A stretch of 64,000 nt of DNA, from positions 186,001 through 250,000 of the forward strand of contig CP119326.1 in NCBI GenBank assembly GCA_029202665.1, given 5' to 3'. Positions 7,771-15,954 of the stretch are shown piece after piece. This DNA comes from Candidatus Brevundimonas colombiensis. Its GTDB lineage: Bacteria; Pseudomonadota; Alphaproteobacteria; Caulobacterales; Caulobacteraceae. The stretch's first letter is position 1; each line of letters opens with the position of its first letter. Below the pieces are notes generated by a model, which was given only the letters and a program-made list of their open reading frames with translations, was not told where the DNA came from and made no database searches. The position numbers and the translations under genes are program-made.

Positions 7771-8396
7771 CCGCCCATCGCGCCAACCCCATTCCCAACA
7801 TCCTGACCGGGGCGCGCCTGGCGGCCGGGGTGGTGATGTTCCTGATCCTGGCGGGGGCGACCAGCGGCTTCCCCCTGGCCGATCAGTGGATGAGCCCGGA
7901 CGATCAGTTCGCCCTCTATCGCGTCGCCTTCTGGATCTTCGTCATCGCCGCCTCGACCGACTGGATCGACGGCTTCCTGGCGCGGCGCTGGAACGCCACC
8001 ACCCGCTGGGGCGCCATCCTGGACCCCATCGCCGACAAGGTGCTGGTCACGGGCGCCATCCTGGGCGTGCTGACCTCGGGCTCGGTGCCGCAGATCATCA
8101 TTCCCTGCGGCCTGATCCTGTTCCGCGAGTTCGCCGTCTCGGCCCTGCGCGAGACCATGGCCGGGCGCATCGAACTGCCCGTCACCCTGGCCGCCAAATG
8201 GAAGACCACGCTGCAGCTGGTCGCCCTGGGCTGTCAGCTGTTCGCGCGCAACTGGGACGGTTTCGGCCTGTCGCTGGACTGGCTGGAGAATTTCCAGTTC
8301 TTCTCAGACGTGCTGATCTGGCTGGCCGCCATCATCACCCTGTGGACCGGCTGGCAGTATTTCCACGAAGCCCGCCGCCAGATGAAGGATCTCTAG
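7767..8396 (+). CDS. pgsA: CDP-diacylglycerol--glycerol-3-phosphate 3-phosphatidyltransferase
   Basis: A 209-residue integral membrane enzyme that makes phosphatidylglycerol-phosphate, the first committed step to PG and cardiolipin. The CDP-alcohol phosphotransferase signature is exact: D-W-I-DG-F-L-AR, eight residues, G-A-I-L-D-P-I-A-D. The N-terminal PNILTGARL is typical of PgsA. About five membrane helices can be seen. The start at 7767 overlaps the stop of the toxin gene by four bases; an upstream in-frame ATG at 7647 would only add toxin-gene sequence. The gene converges on and overlaps the end of the protease gene by 4 bp. Confidence 0.95.
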   Translation: MTAHRANPIPNILTGARLAAGVVMFLILAGATSGFPLADQWMSPDDQFALYRVAFWIFVIAASTDWIDGFLARRWNATTRWGAILDPIADKVLVTGAILGVLTSGSVPQIIIPCGLILFREFAVSALRETMAGRIELPVTLAAKWKTTLQLVALGCQLFARNWDGFGLSLDWLENFQFFSDVLIWLAAIITLWTGWQYFHEARRQMKDL

Positions 8397-8911
8397 GGTC
8401 TCAGCGTCAGGCCCGTCGGCGTGGCCTCGAAGGCCGACAGACGGCCCAGATAGCTCATGCCCAAAAGCGAATATTCCAGTCCCTGTTCGACCACCAGGGC
8501 CTCGACCTGATCGACCCGCGCCCCGGCGACCGAGACGGTGGTCAGTCGCACCGGCGCGGCGCGCGCCAGGCCAGAGGCGGTCTGGACCTGGCCGATGAAG
8601 GCCTCAGGCTCGGGATCGACGCCCAGCCGCGCCGCATCGGCCCGCGTCAGGGCCACGACGCTGGCGCCGGTGTCCACCAGCATCCGCACCGCCCGTCCGT
8701 CGATCCGGGCCTGGGCCCAGTAATGGCCGTCATCGGCCTTGACCACCTGAGCAGCCGTTCCGACCGCAGCCGGAGCCACGACGACCACAGGCGCCGTCGC
8801 CGCCTGGGCCGCGCCATCCCCCTCCAGGTGCCGGATCGTCAGGGCCGTGGCGAAGGACGTCATCAGGGCGACGCCGAACACGATGACGGACTGGAAGTCG
8901 ATGCGGATCAT
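8393..8911 (-). CDS. Membrane-anchored retropepsin-like aspartic protease (clan AA)
   Basis: A 172-residue protein with one N-terminal membrane helix (about residues 7-25). A retropepsin-like domain follows, with the catalytic motif MLVDTGASVVALT (D80) and the later hydrophobic-hydrophobic-G turn SLLGMSYLGRL. It matches the short, TM-anchored clan AA proteases common in alphaproteobacteria, which act as dimers because each chain carries a single D-T-G. The domain probably faces the periplasm. Its substrate is unknown. The stop overlaps the convergent pgsA stop. Confidence 0.85.
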   Translation of the reverse strand: MIRIDFQSVIVFGVALMTSFATALTIRHLEGDGAAQAATAPVVVVAPAAVGTAAQVVKADDGHYWAQARIDGRAVRMLVDTGASVVALTRADAARLGVDPEPEAFIGQVQTASGLARAAPVRLTTVSVAGARVDQVEALVVEQGLEYSLLGMSYLGRLSAFEATPTGLTLRP

Positions 8912-8986
8912 GCCCCCTGTCTAGCGTGGCGACCTTTGGATGCCGTGAAACGACGTGGCTGACGAAAGCTTAAGCCCCGAAGCCGC

Positions 8987-9208
8987 TCAGGCCAGCTTGG
9001 CCGGATCGATCCGGTCGCGGCGCCCCGGCAGATCGGCCATCACCGCCGCGCGCTCGCCGTCGCTCAGGGCCCGCCAGCCGGCGATCTCCTTCAGGGTGCG
9101 AAAACAACCCAGGCACAGACCGCTCTCACCGTCGACGGCGCACACCATGACGCAGGGACTGGCGATGGCCTTGGGCGGGCCGGGGCGGTCGGGCGCGGGA
9201 GCGCTCAT
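8987..9208 (-). CDS. DUF1289 small Cys-rich protein
   Basis: A 73-residue protein with the DUF1289 signature: SPCVMVCAVD, then GLCLGCFRTLKEIAGW, then a helix LSDGERAAVMADLPGR. Four cysteines (C19, C23, C32 and C35) could bind a metal. The start at 9208 was chosen because DUF1289 proteins begin a few residues before the first Cys; the frame is open further upstream without any recognisable domain. The function of the family is not established. Confidence 0.85.
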   Translation of the reverse strand: MSAPAPDRPGPPKAIASPCVMVCAVDGESGLCLGCFRTLKEIAGWRALSDGERAAVMADLPGRRDRIDPAKLA

Positions 9209-9249
9209 TGTGACATCGACACGAAAATAACTCCGACTCCTGACGAATA

Positions 9250-9280
9250 AATTTGCAAATTCACGAGACCGTCCTATGTT
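9250..9280 (+). promoter_or_regulatory. Putative promoter with AATTTGCAAATT palindrome for the 50-residue gene
   Basis: A TTGCAA box (9253-9258) and TATGTT (9275-9280) are separated by 16 bp and would start transcription near 9287, about 78 nt before the small gene. The -35 box lies inside a perfect 12-bp palindrome (9250-9261), a possible operator. The region is clearly A+T richer than its surroundings. Confidence 0.45.
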
Positions 9281-9364
9281 GTTCGATGACGCGAAACGAC
9301 TGACGGTGGAATCCCATTGGTACGACGTGTCTCTTTTCATCGTTCTGCGAAAGGAGACGCCAAG

Positions 9365-9517
9365 ATGAACGATAAGGAGCGTAACCTCCAACACGCCATG
9401 ATGTCCTTCGCCCTGTGGGGCGGGATGCTGGTCAACAGTCGGCACATGCCGTCGAACTCGGGACGGGTGGTCAGCCATCCGTCCAACTTCGTACCCTATA
9501 CGATCAAGAAACGCTGA
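9365..9517 (+). CDS. Orphan 50-residue small protein
   Basis: The ATG at 9365 follows AAGGAG (9350-9355) at 9 bp. The product begins MNDKERNLQHAMMSFALWGG and ends FVPYTIKKR: a charged N-terminus, a short hydrophobic Met-rich centre (residues 12-22) and a basic C-terminus. It is not a convincing membrane helix. A good promoter lies upstream, and a strong intrinsic terminator begins 27 bp after the stop, so this is a complete single-gene transcription unit. I do not recognise the protein. A stress-response or regulatory small protein is possible, but nothing in the sequence proves it. Confidence 0.7.
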   Translation: MNDKERNLQHAMMSFALWGGMLVNSRHMPSNSGRVVSHPSNFVPYTIKKR

Positions 9518-9543
9518 CGGCCCCTGTCGGCCCAAGCCTGCGG

Positions 9544-9570
9544 AAGCCCCGGTCTCGCCGGGGCTTTTGC
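9544..9570 (+). terminator. Intrinsic terminator of the 50-residue gene
   Basis: AAGCCCCGG-TCTCG-CCGGGGCTT forms a 9-bp stem (9544-9552 with 9558-9566) followed by a short T run. Confidence 0.85.
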
Positions 9571-9633
9571 AATTACGGCCTTGCCTAACCCTGCGGCGGC
9601 AGTCGATGACGGACGCGAACATCGGAGACCCCC

Positions 9634-10431
9634 ATGGCCCTGATCGCCCAAGAGCGCCGCGGCGCCGTCCTGATCTGGACGCTGGATCGCGAGGCGCGGC
9701 TGAACGCCCTGCCCGACCTGAACGACGGCGACGAGGTCGCGGCGGCCTGCGAACGGGTCAACGCCGATCCGTCCGTTCGCTGCGTGGTGCTGACGGGGGC
9801 CGGGCGGGCGTTTTCGGCCGGGGGCGACCTTACGGCCATGCGCGACCGGCGCGATCTGTTCGAGGGATCGGGCGCGGCGATCCGCGAACGCTATCGACGG
9901 GTGGTCCACCGGATCGTGCGGTCGCTGTACGGGCTGGAGGTTCCGCTGATCGCCGCCGTCAACGGCCCGGCCATGGGGCTGGGGTGTGACATCGCTGGGC
10001 TGGGCGACATCCGCATCGCCTCGGACCGCGCCAGCTTCGGCGTGCCCTTCCTGAAGCTGGGCATCATTCCCGGCGACGGCGGGTCGTGGCTGCTGCCGCG
10101 CAACATCGGCTATGCCCGCGCCGCCGAAATGCTGTTCACGTCACGGTCGATCGACGCCGAGACGGCCGAGCGCTGGGGCCTGGTCAACTGCGTGGTCGCC
10201 CATGATCGCCTGATGGACGAGGCCCTGGCCACGGCCGACCAGATCGCGGCCCAGCCGCCGCAGGCGTTGCGGATGGCCAAGACCCTGCTGCGCCAGGGCC
10301 GCGACACGACCTTCGACCAGATGCTGGAGATGTCGGCGGCCATGCAGGCCCTGGCCCACCTGACCGACGACCATCAGGAAGGCGTCGCCGCCGTGCTGGA
10401 CAAACGCCCGGGCGACTTCACCGGCCGCTGA
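9634..10431 (+). CDS. Enoyl-CoA hydratase/isomerase (crotonase) family protein
   Basis: A 265-residue crotonase-fold protein. The oxyanion hole segments are SAGGDL (61-66) and NGPAMGLGCDIA (110-121). By alignment to rat crotonase, the Glu164 equivalent is E165 (ARAAEMLF). The Glu144 position is F139 in FGVPFLKLGIIPGDGG, so classical hydration of 2-enoyl-CoA with two glutamates is doubtful. D148 in PGDGG may serve instead, as in other crotonase subgroups. It is probably involved in acyl-CoA or amino-acid catabolism. It stands alone and ends at the terminator shared with the convergent ABC operon. Confidence 0.88.
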   Translation: MALIAQERRGAVLIWTLDREARLNALPDLNDGDEVAAACERVNADPSVRCVVLTGAGRAFSAGGDLTAMRDRRDLFEGSGAAIRERYRRVVHRIVRSLYGLEVPLIAAVNGPAMGLGCDIAGLGDIRIASDRASFGVPFLKLGIIPGDGGSWLLPRNIGYARAAEMLFTSRSIDAETAERWGLVNCVVAHDRLMDEALATADQIAAQPPQALRMAKTLLRQGRDTTFDQMLEMSAAMQALAHLTDDHQEGVAAVLDKRPGDFTGR

Positions 10432-10444
10432 TCCCCATACGAAA

Positions 10445-10466
10445 AAGGGGCGCCGCAGCGCCCCTT
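10445..10466 (-). terminator. Terminator of the DevBCA-like operon, possibly bidirectional
   Basis: GGGGCGC-CGCA-GCGCCCC (10447-10453 with 10458-10464). On the minus strand it is followed by five T residues, so it ends the ABC export operon. It also lies just after the crotonase gene. Confidence 0.8.
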
Positions 10467-10491
10467 GCCCGTCAATGATGTCGAGACGGCG

Positions 10492-11505
10492 TTACTTCTG
10501 GCCCGCCGGACGCATGGCCTGGCTGGCGGTGACCCCGGCCTGGACCGGGCGGGCGACGCCGGCCTTCTGACCGGGTTTCATGAACTTCACCAGCACCCGC
10601 TGACCGATCAGGAAGGGGGTGTTGTCGGCAGAGACCACGACCTCGACGACCCGTTCGTCGGTGCGGGCGGAAGGGTCTTCGGACTGAAGCTGGCGGGCGC
10701 CGAAGACGGCGGCGCGGCGCAACACGCGACCCACGGTGATCTTGGTCGGGTCGCCTTCCGGCGTCAGCTCGACCTCCTGGCCCACCGCGACATTGGGGAT
10801 GTCGGCCTCGACGATCTCGGCGCGCACGATACGGGCGGTGTCCGGCTCCAGGTCGAACATGGCCGTGACGTTCAGGGTCGAGGCGCCGGCGCCCGGCTGG
10901 GCGTAGCGGCGGGTGATCCGGCCGTCCATCGGGGCGCGGATGATGGTCAGTTCCTGATTATAGCGGGCCTCGGCCAGACGCGACTGGGCGGTCTGGATGG
11001 CGGCGTCCTGAGAGGCGATGCGCGCCTCGGCCTGGGCGATCTGGTCGCGGGCCTGATCCAGGCGCTGGGCCGCGACATTGTTGGTGGCGGCCAGTTTCGA
11101 CAGGCGGTCGTATTCGCGACGCGCCGTGGTCAGCTCGACCCGCGTCATGCCCAGCTGGGCCCGCGCCTCGGTGACGGCGGCGGCGGCGCTCTGGGCGGCC
11201 AGACGGGTTTCGTCGTCTTCCTGACGCGCCAGGATTTGGCCCGCGACGACGCGGTCGCCCTCGTTGACATAGACCTGGTTGACGATGCCGCCGCGACGCG
11301 CGGCGACCTTGATCACCCCGCCCTCGATGTCGGCCTTGCCGTTGGCGATGGCGGCGTAGGGGCTGTCGATCTTCTGGGACGCCTCCTTCTCGACCTGAGC
11401 CTTCTTGGCGGCGCCGGCCTTGGAGAAGGCGATGAAGCCGCCGACCAGCAGGACGATCAGCACAAGACCGATCCAGAGCCATTTATTCTTGAGGAAGGCG
11501 GGCAT
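10492..11505 (-). CDS. HlyD/DevB-like periplasmic adaptor of an ABC exporter
   Basis: A 337-residue membrane-fusion protein. One N-terminal helix (about residues 10-27) anchors it. A split lipoyl domain (VAARRGGIVNQVYVNEGDRV and, later, TIIRAPMDGRITRRY) flanks a long alpha-hairpin of Ala/Gln-rich helices (about residues 100-200). A beta-barrel domain follows. It is the third gene of an operon with an ABC ATPase and an FtsX-like permease. The order permease-ATPase-adaptor and the permease type resemble the DevBCA exporter of cyanobacteria. It would link the pump to an outer-membrane channel encoded elsewhere. The exported substrate is unknown. Confidence 0.88.
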   Translation of the reverse strand: MPAFLKNKWLWIGLVLIVLLVGGFIAFSKAGAAKKAQVEKEASQKIDSPYAAIANGKADIEGGVIKVAARRGGIVNQVYVNEGDRVVAGQILARQEDDETRLAAQSAAAAVTEARAQLGMTRVELTTARREYDRLSKLAATNNVAAQRLDQARDQIAQAEARIASQDAAIQTAQSRLAEARYNQELTIIRAPMDGRITRRYAQPGAGASTLNVTAMFDLEPDTARIVRAEIVEADIPNVAVGQEVELTPEGDPTKITVGRVLRRAAVFGARQLQSEDPSARTDERVVEVVVSADNTPFLIGQRVLVKFMKPGQKAGVARPVQAGVTASQAMRPAGQK

Positions 11506-11532
11506 GACGGCGAGGTCCGTTCGAGAGAGGGC

Positions 11533-12288
11533 TTAGTGAGACGCCAGATGGGCGTCGGGATCGGGGATGCGGCGCTGATCGTCCAGGATCTTGCCGTCTT
11601 CGATATGGATGACCCGGTCGGCCCAGGCTTCCAGTCGCGGGTCGTGGGTCACGCAGATGACGGCCGCGCCGTGTTCGGTGGCGGCGCGACGCAACAGGCG
11701 GATGACCACCTGGCCGTTCTCGCCGTCCAGCGCCGATGTCGGTTCGTCGGCGAACAGGATCTGCGGGTTCTTGGCCAGGGCGCGGGCGATGGCGACGCGC
11801 TGCTTCTCGCCGCCGGACAGGGCGCTGGGCCGCTGGTTCAGGCGATGGCCCAGGCCGACCTCCTCCAGCGCCGTGGTGGCGCGCTTCTTCGCCTCCGACG
11901 GCGACAGGCCCTGGTATTTCAGGACCGTCGCCACCTGCTGCAGCGCCGTCAGCGACGGGAACAGGTTGAAACCCTGGAAGATGAAGCCGCAGTGATCCAG
12001 CCGGAACTTGTCGATCCGGCCCGAGCCGTATTTCCACAGGTCGTCGACGTCCAGGATGTCGACCCGTCCCTCGTCTGGCTTCAACAGGCCCGACAGATTG
12101 GCGATCAGGGTCGACTTGCCCGAGCCGGACGGCCCCATGACCATGGTCAGGTCCCCGTGGCGCGCGTCGAAATCCACGCCCTTCAGCACCTCGACCCAGC
12201 TGCGGCCCGTCTTGAACCGCTTGACCAGCCCCTTGGCTTCGATGGCGAAATCGCCATGCTTGCCGTTCGTCTTGGTATGAGAGGTCAT
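11533..12288 (-). CDS. ABC transporter ATPase, DevA/LolD/MacB-like
   Basis: A 251-residue ATPase. Walker A GPSGSGKST is at residues 52-60, the Q loop is FIFQGFNLFPSL, the signature LSGGEKQRVAIARAL starts at 158, and Walker B QILFADEPTSALD starts at 176. The H-loop His lies in CVTHDPRL. This is the subfamily that powers mechanotransmission-type exporters such as MacB, LolCDE and DevBCA. Its start overlaps the stop of the permease gene by 4 bp, and the adaptor follows after 27 bp, so the three genes form one transcription unit. Confidence 0.93.
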   Translation of the reverse strand: MTSHTKTNGKHGDFAIEAKGLVKRFKTGRSWVEVLKGVDFDARHGDLTMVMGPSGSGKSTLIANLSGLLKPDEGRVDILDVDDLWKYGSGRIDKFRLDHCGFIFQGFNLFPSLTALQQVATVLKYQGLSPSEAKKRATTALEEVGLGHRLNQRPSALSGGEKQRVAIARALAKNPQILFADEPTSALDGENGQVVIRLLRRAATEHGAAVICVTHDPRLEAWADRVIHIEDGKILDDQRRIPDPDAHLASH

Positions 12289-13460
12289 CGCAGCAGATCC
12301 GCAGGCTGGCTGTTCTTCAGGACGCCCAGCGACAGGAAGCCGGACCCCAGGGCGATCAGCACCAGCATGGCCGAGACCATCAGCACCATCGTCGGCGGGA
12401 AGGACATGGTCAGGCCCGTGCCGGCCGCCAGCAGGCTGACCAGCCAGGTCAGGACATAGGCCGCCAGCACCCCGGCGATGCCGACCCAGAAGCTCAGCTC
12501 CAGCACGATCCGGCGCAGCGATCCCATCGACACGCCCAGCGCCCGCAGCGAGGCGAATTCCTTGATGTTGGCCATGATGGCGCCGCGCAGCGTCTGCCAG
12601 GTGATGGCCACCCCGATCAGAATGCCCAGGAACAGCGAAAAGCCCAGCATGATGGCGATGAAGCTTTCCTTCATCATCGCCCCCTCGTTGGCCTTGGCCA
12701 GGTCCTGACGGGTCCAGGCCTTGAACTGGCCGTTGGCGATGGCGTTCAGCTGGGCCACCACCACGGTCGCGCGGGCGGGGTTCTTGATCTGGACCATCAG
12801 GGGACCGACGCGCTCGCCGGTGTTGGCCTCGCCCAGCATCCGCAGGGTGTCGCGCGACATGACCACCGTGGCCTGCATCATGTTGGGATAGCCCTGGGTC
12901 ACGGCCGCGACCCGCACGGTCTTGCCGTTATAGGACGCCTGGTCGCCCAGCTTGACGCCCAGCCGGCCCAACGCGGTCTGATCGATCGCCACCGCATAGG
13001 GCTGGCGCAGCGCCTCGACCAGATCGTCGGAATAGTCGATCGGCACAGTCACCGCGCCGGGCACGGCGTCGATGGTGGTGACATTGACGAACTCCATCTT
13101 CTTGGCGGCGCCGTCGGACTTGCCGTCGCCGCCGCCGGGGTTCTGATCCTTGACGATGTTCTGCCAGCGGCCGCCCGACCCATCCAGGTCCGCGACGGCG
13201 ACCACTTCCGGGTGCTGATAGACGACCGGCATGATGCGGCGCGGCACGCCCGACGGGCCGCCGTTGAACAGGGCCGTGGCGCCGGGGCTGAGGATCATGA
13301 TGTCGGCGCGCGCGCGGTCGATCTGGGCGGTGAAGGCCTTGCCGATGCCCATGAACATCCCGACCTGAGCCAGGACCAGCAGACCGGAAAAGGCCAGCGC
13401 CACGATCGCCGCCATGTAGCGGCGCCATTCGTAGAGCAGCGTTGAAAGTGCAAGCGACAT
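12285..13460 (-). CDS. ABC transporter permease, DevC/FtsX type
   Basis: A 391-residue permease. It has one membrane helix near the N-terminus (about residues 15-35), a large periplasmic domain (MacB-PCD-like, about residues 40-260), and three C-terminal helices in the FtsX domain. MSLALSTLLYEWRRYMAAI and the following region match DevC-like permeases. It is the first gene of a three-gene operon. Related exporters use a mechanical bellows movement to push periplasmic substrates through an outer-membrane channel; here the cargo is unknown. Confidence 0.88.
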   Translation of the reverse strand: MSLALSTLLYEWRRYMAAIVALAFSGLLVLAQVGMFMGIGKAFTAQIDRARADIMILSPGATALFNGGPSGVPRRIMPVVYQHPEVVAVADLDGSGGRWQNIVKDQNPGGGDGKSDGAAKKMEFVNVTTIDAVPGAVTVPIDYSDDLVEALRQPYAVAIDQTALGRLGVKLGDQASYNGKTVRVAAVTQGYPNMMQATVVMSRDTLRMLGEANTGERVGPLMVQIKNPARATVVVAQLNAIANGQFKAWTRQDLAKANEGAMMKESFIAIMLGFSLFLGILIGVAITWQTLRGAIMANIKEFASLRALGVSMGSLRRIVLELSFWVGIAGVLAAYVLTWLVSLLAAGTGLTMSFPPTMVLMVSAMLVLIALGSGFLSLGVLKNSQPADLLR

Positions 13461-13646
13461 GAACCAGCGGTTCCCCCGAAACGGGTGCTATCTGACCGCG
13501 AGCCGTCGCACCGCCAAGTTAAATCGGCGTAAGGCGAGGCCGTAATGCGGCGGACCTGATCGGTTGCGCCTGAAACAACAGGGGCCTAAGGCGGCCATCG
13601 GCTCTTGGCGCCGCACGCAGGTCGGCGCTAGTTACAACATAACAGA

Positions 13647-13662
13647 CGGGACCCTTGTCCCG
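13647..13662 (+). promoter_or_regulatory. Hairpin in the 5' leader of the first S46 peptidase gene
   Basis: CGGGAC-CCTT-GTCCCG, a perfect 6-bp stem with a 4-base loop, ends 21 nt before the ATG and just upstream of the GGGAG ribosome binding site. It could affect initiation or transcript stability. The rest of the 223-bp gap 13461-13683 holds the two divergent promoter regions, with no confident boxes. Confidence 0.35.
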
Positions 13663-13683
13663 CGCTCCGGGAGATAATCTTTC

Positions 13684-15777
13684 ATGTCCTTGCCTTCGCT
13701 TCGTCTCACCGCCTCGCTGGCCGCGCTCGGCGCCGCCACCGCCGTCCTGTCGGCGCCCGCCTCGCCCGCCAAGGCCGACGAGGGGATGTGGACCTTCGAC
13801 AACTTCCCCATCGCCACGGTGAACCAGAAATATGGCACCAACATCGATCAGGCCTGGCTGGACCGGGTTCGCAACGCCGCCGTCCGCCTGCAGGGCTGCT
13901 CGGCCTCGCTGGTCTCGGGCGAAGGCCTGATCCTGACCAACCACCACTGCGTCGTCTCGTGCGTGCAGGACCTGTCCACGGCCCAGAACGACTACGTCAA
14001 GAACGGCTGGATGCCCGGATCGCGCGAGGAAGAGAAGAAATGCCCCGGCCAGACGGCCGAAATCTTGACGGACATCACGGACGTCACCGACCGTGTCGTG
14101 GGCGCCGGCGCTGGGCTTGAGGGCGCCGCCTTCGTCCAGGCCCGCGCCGCCGAGATCGACAAGATCCAGAAGGAAACCTGCGGCGATGATCAGAAGCTGA
14201 CCTGCCAGGTCATCAGCTTCTATCGCGGCGGCCAGTACAAGCTGTACAAGTTCCGCAAGTATGACGACGTGCGCCTGGTCTTCGCGCCCGAGTTCCAGGC
14301 GGCCTTCTTCGGCGGCGACCCGGACAATTTCAACTTCCCGCGCTACGCCCTGGATGCCGGTTTCCTGCGCATCTATGAGGACGGCAAGCCGGTCGCGACG
14401 CCCAACCACCTGACCTGGAACCCGAACGCGCCCAAGGACGGCGACGTCACCTTCGTCGCCGGCAATCCCGGCTCGACCTCGCGCCTGTTGACCATGTCCC
14501 AGCTGGAGGTTCTGCGTGATCAGCAGATGCCGCTGACCCTGATCCAGTCGTCGGAACTGCGCGGTCGTCTGGTCGAATACGCCACCACCGGCGAGGAGCC
14601 CAAGCGCGTCACCGTCGATCCGCTGTTCGGCCTGGAGAACAGCTTCAAGGTCTATTACGGCCAGCAGGGCGCCCTGACCGACCCGGCCTTCATGGCCACC
14701 AAGCGCCGCGAAGAGCAGGAACTGCGTCAGCGCGTCGCCGCCGACCCGGCCCTGGCCCAGCGCATCGGCGATCCGTGGGCCGATCTGGAGCGCGTCTCCA
14801 CCGCCCAGCGCGACCTCTACCTGCCCTATCGCCAGCTGGAATCGGCGGCGGGCCAGCGGTCGCAGCTCTACAGCTACGCCAAGGCCATCGTCCGCGCCGC
14901 CAAGGAACGGGCCAAGCCGGTCGCCGAACGCCGCGCCGGTTATTCGGACGCCGACATCACCGCCCTGGGCCGCCGTCTGGCGACCGAGACGCCGATCTCG
15001 ACCGATCTGGAGAAAATCTTCCTGGACTTCTGGCTGTCCAAGACGCGCGAATATCTGACCGTCGACAACGCCAATGTGAAGGCGCTGCTGGGGACGGAAA
15101 GCCCCGAACAGGTCGCCGCCCGTCTGATCGACGGCACGCGCCTGGCCGATCCCGCCTTCCGCGCCCAGGCCCTGGCCATGACGCCGGAACAACTGGCCGC
15201 CTCGGGCGATCCGCTGATCAGGTTCGTCCTGGCCAATGACGACGCGGCCCAGGCCGTCCGCACCCAGTGGGAATCGGCCGTGTCCGGCCCGACCAGCCGT
15301 GCGGGCGAAAAGATCGCCCAGGCCCGGTTCGCGGTTTACGGGACCAACCTGTACCCCGACGCGACCTTCTCGCTGCGCCTGTCCTATGGCCAGGTGAAGG
15401 GCTGGACCTATCGCGGCGTGACGGTGACGCCCTTCACCGAGATCGGCGGCCTGTACCAGCGCAACACCGGCGCCGAACCGTTCAACGCCGCGACCGACTG
15501 GCTGGCGGCCGAGAGCAAGGTCAACAAGTCGACCGTCTATGACTTCGTCTCGACCAACGACATCATCGGCGGCAACTCGGGTTCGCCCGTGATCAACGCC
15601 AAGGGTGAAGTCATCGGCGCGGCCTTCGACGGCAACATCCACTCGCTGGGCGGCAGCTTCGGCTACGACCCCGAGCTGAACCGCACGGTGACGGTCTCGA
15701 CCGCCGCCATCACCGAGGCCCTGCGCAACGTCTATAACCAGCCGCGCCTGCTGCGCGAACTGGGCGTGCGTCGCTGA
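13684..15777 (+). CDS. S46 family dipeptidyl-peptidase, DPP7-like specificity predicted
   Basis: A 697-residue secreted serine exopeptidase. Residues 1-31 form a signal peptide ending AKA. The mature N-terminus DEGMWTFDNFP is typical of S46. The catalytic His is H88 in LTNHHCV, the Asp lies in GGDPDNFNFPRY (210-221), and the nucleophile is S632 in GGNSGSPV. Eighteen residues after the Ser, at the position that sets P1 specificity (Arg in DPP11, Gly in DPP7 of Porphyromonas), this protein has G650. It should therefore favour hydrophobic P1 residues and release dipeptides from periplasmic peptides. GGGAG lies 11 bp before the ATG. A second S46 gene follows. Confidence 0.93.
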   Translation: MSLPSLRLTASLAALGAATAVLSAPASPAKADEGMWTFDNFPIATVNQKYGTNIDQAWLDRVRNAAVRLQGCSASLVSGEGLILTNHHCVVSCVQDLSTAQNDYVKNGWMPGSREEEKKCPGQTAEILTDITDVTDRVVGAGAGLEGAAFVQARAAEIDKIQKETCGDDQKLTCQVISFYRGGQYKLYKFRKYDDVRLVFAPEFQAAFFGGDPDNFNFPRYALDAGFLRIYEDGKPVATPNHLTWNPNAPKDGDVTFVAGNPGSTSRLLTMSQLEVLRDQQMPLTLIQSSELRGRLVEYATTGEEPKRVTVDPLFGLENSFKVYYGQQGALTDPAFMATKRREEQELRQRVAADPALAQRIGDPWADLERVSTAQRDLYLPYRQLESAAGQRSQLYSYAKAIVRAAKERAKPVAERRAGYSDADITALGRRLATETPISTDLEKIFLDFWLSKTREYLTVDNANVKALLGTESPEQVAARLIDGTRLADPAFRAQALAMTPEQLAASGDPLIRFVLANDDAAQAVRTQWESAVSGPTSRAGEKIAQARFAVYGTNLYPDATFSLRLSYGQVKGWTYRGVTVTPFTEIGGLYQRNTGAEPFNAATDWLAAESKVNKSTVYDFVSTNDIIGGNSGSPVINAKGEVIGAAFDGNIHSLGGSFGYDPELNRTVTVSTAAITEALRNVYNQPRLLRELGVRR

Positions 15778-15792
15778 TCGGCGCATAAACGC

Positions 15793-15941
15793 CTCTCCCT
15801 CCCCGCTCCGGGGAGGGTGGTCGTGAAGCGACCCGGTGGGGAGGGCTCGGCGATCCTTTACAGGACCGAGCCCTTGTCGCCCTGCCGCCCCCACCCGTCT
15901 GGCGCTGCGCGCCAGCCACCCTCCCGAACGGGGAGGGAGAG
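15793..15941. repeat. 149-bp palindromic intergenic element with 13-bp terminal inverted repeats
   Basis: The ends CTCTCCCTCCCCG (15793-15805) and CGGGGAGGGAGAG (15929-15941) are exact inverted repeats. Inside are further arms: GGGCTCGG and CCGAGCCC, and CTGGCGC-TGC-GCGCCAG. The structure and sequence resemble the dispersed intergenic repeats known in Caulobacter and relatives. A related element occurs at 61006-61181. It separates the two S46 genes, and its right end is the purine-rich tract in front of the second one. Confidence 0.85.
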
Positions 15942-15954
15942 TTTGGATCACCTC

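Noticed and set aside
15817..15954. 46-residue N-terminal extension of the second S46 peptidase
   Set aside because: It would be translated from the palindromic repeat element and would place the signal peptide inside the protein.
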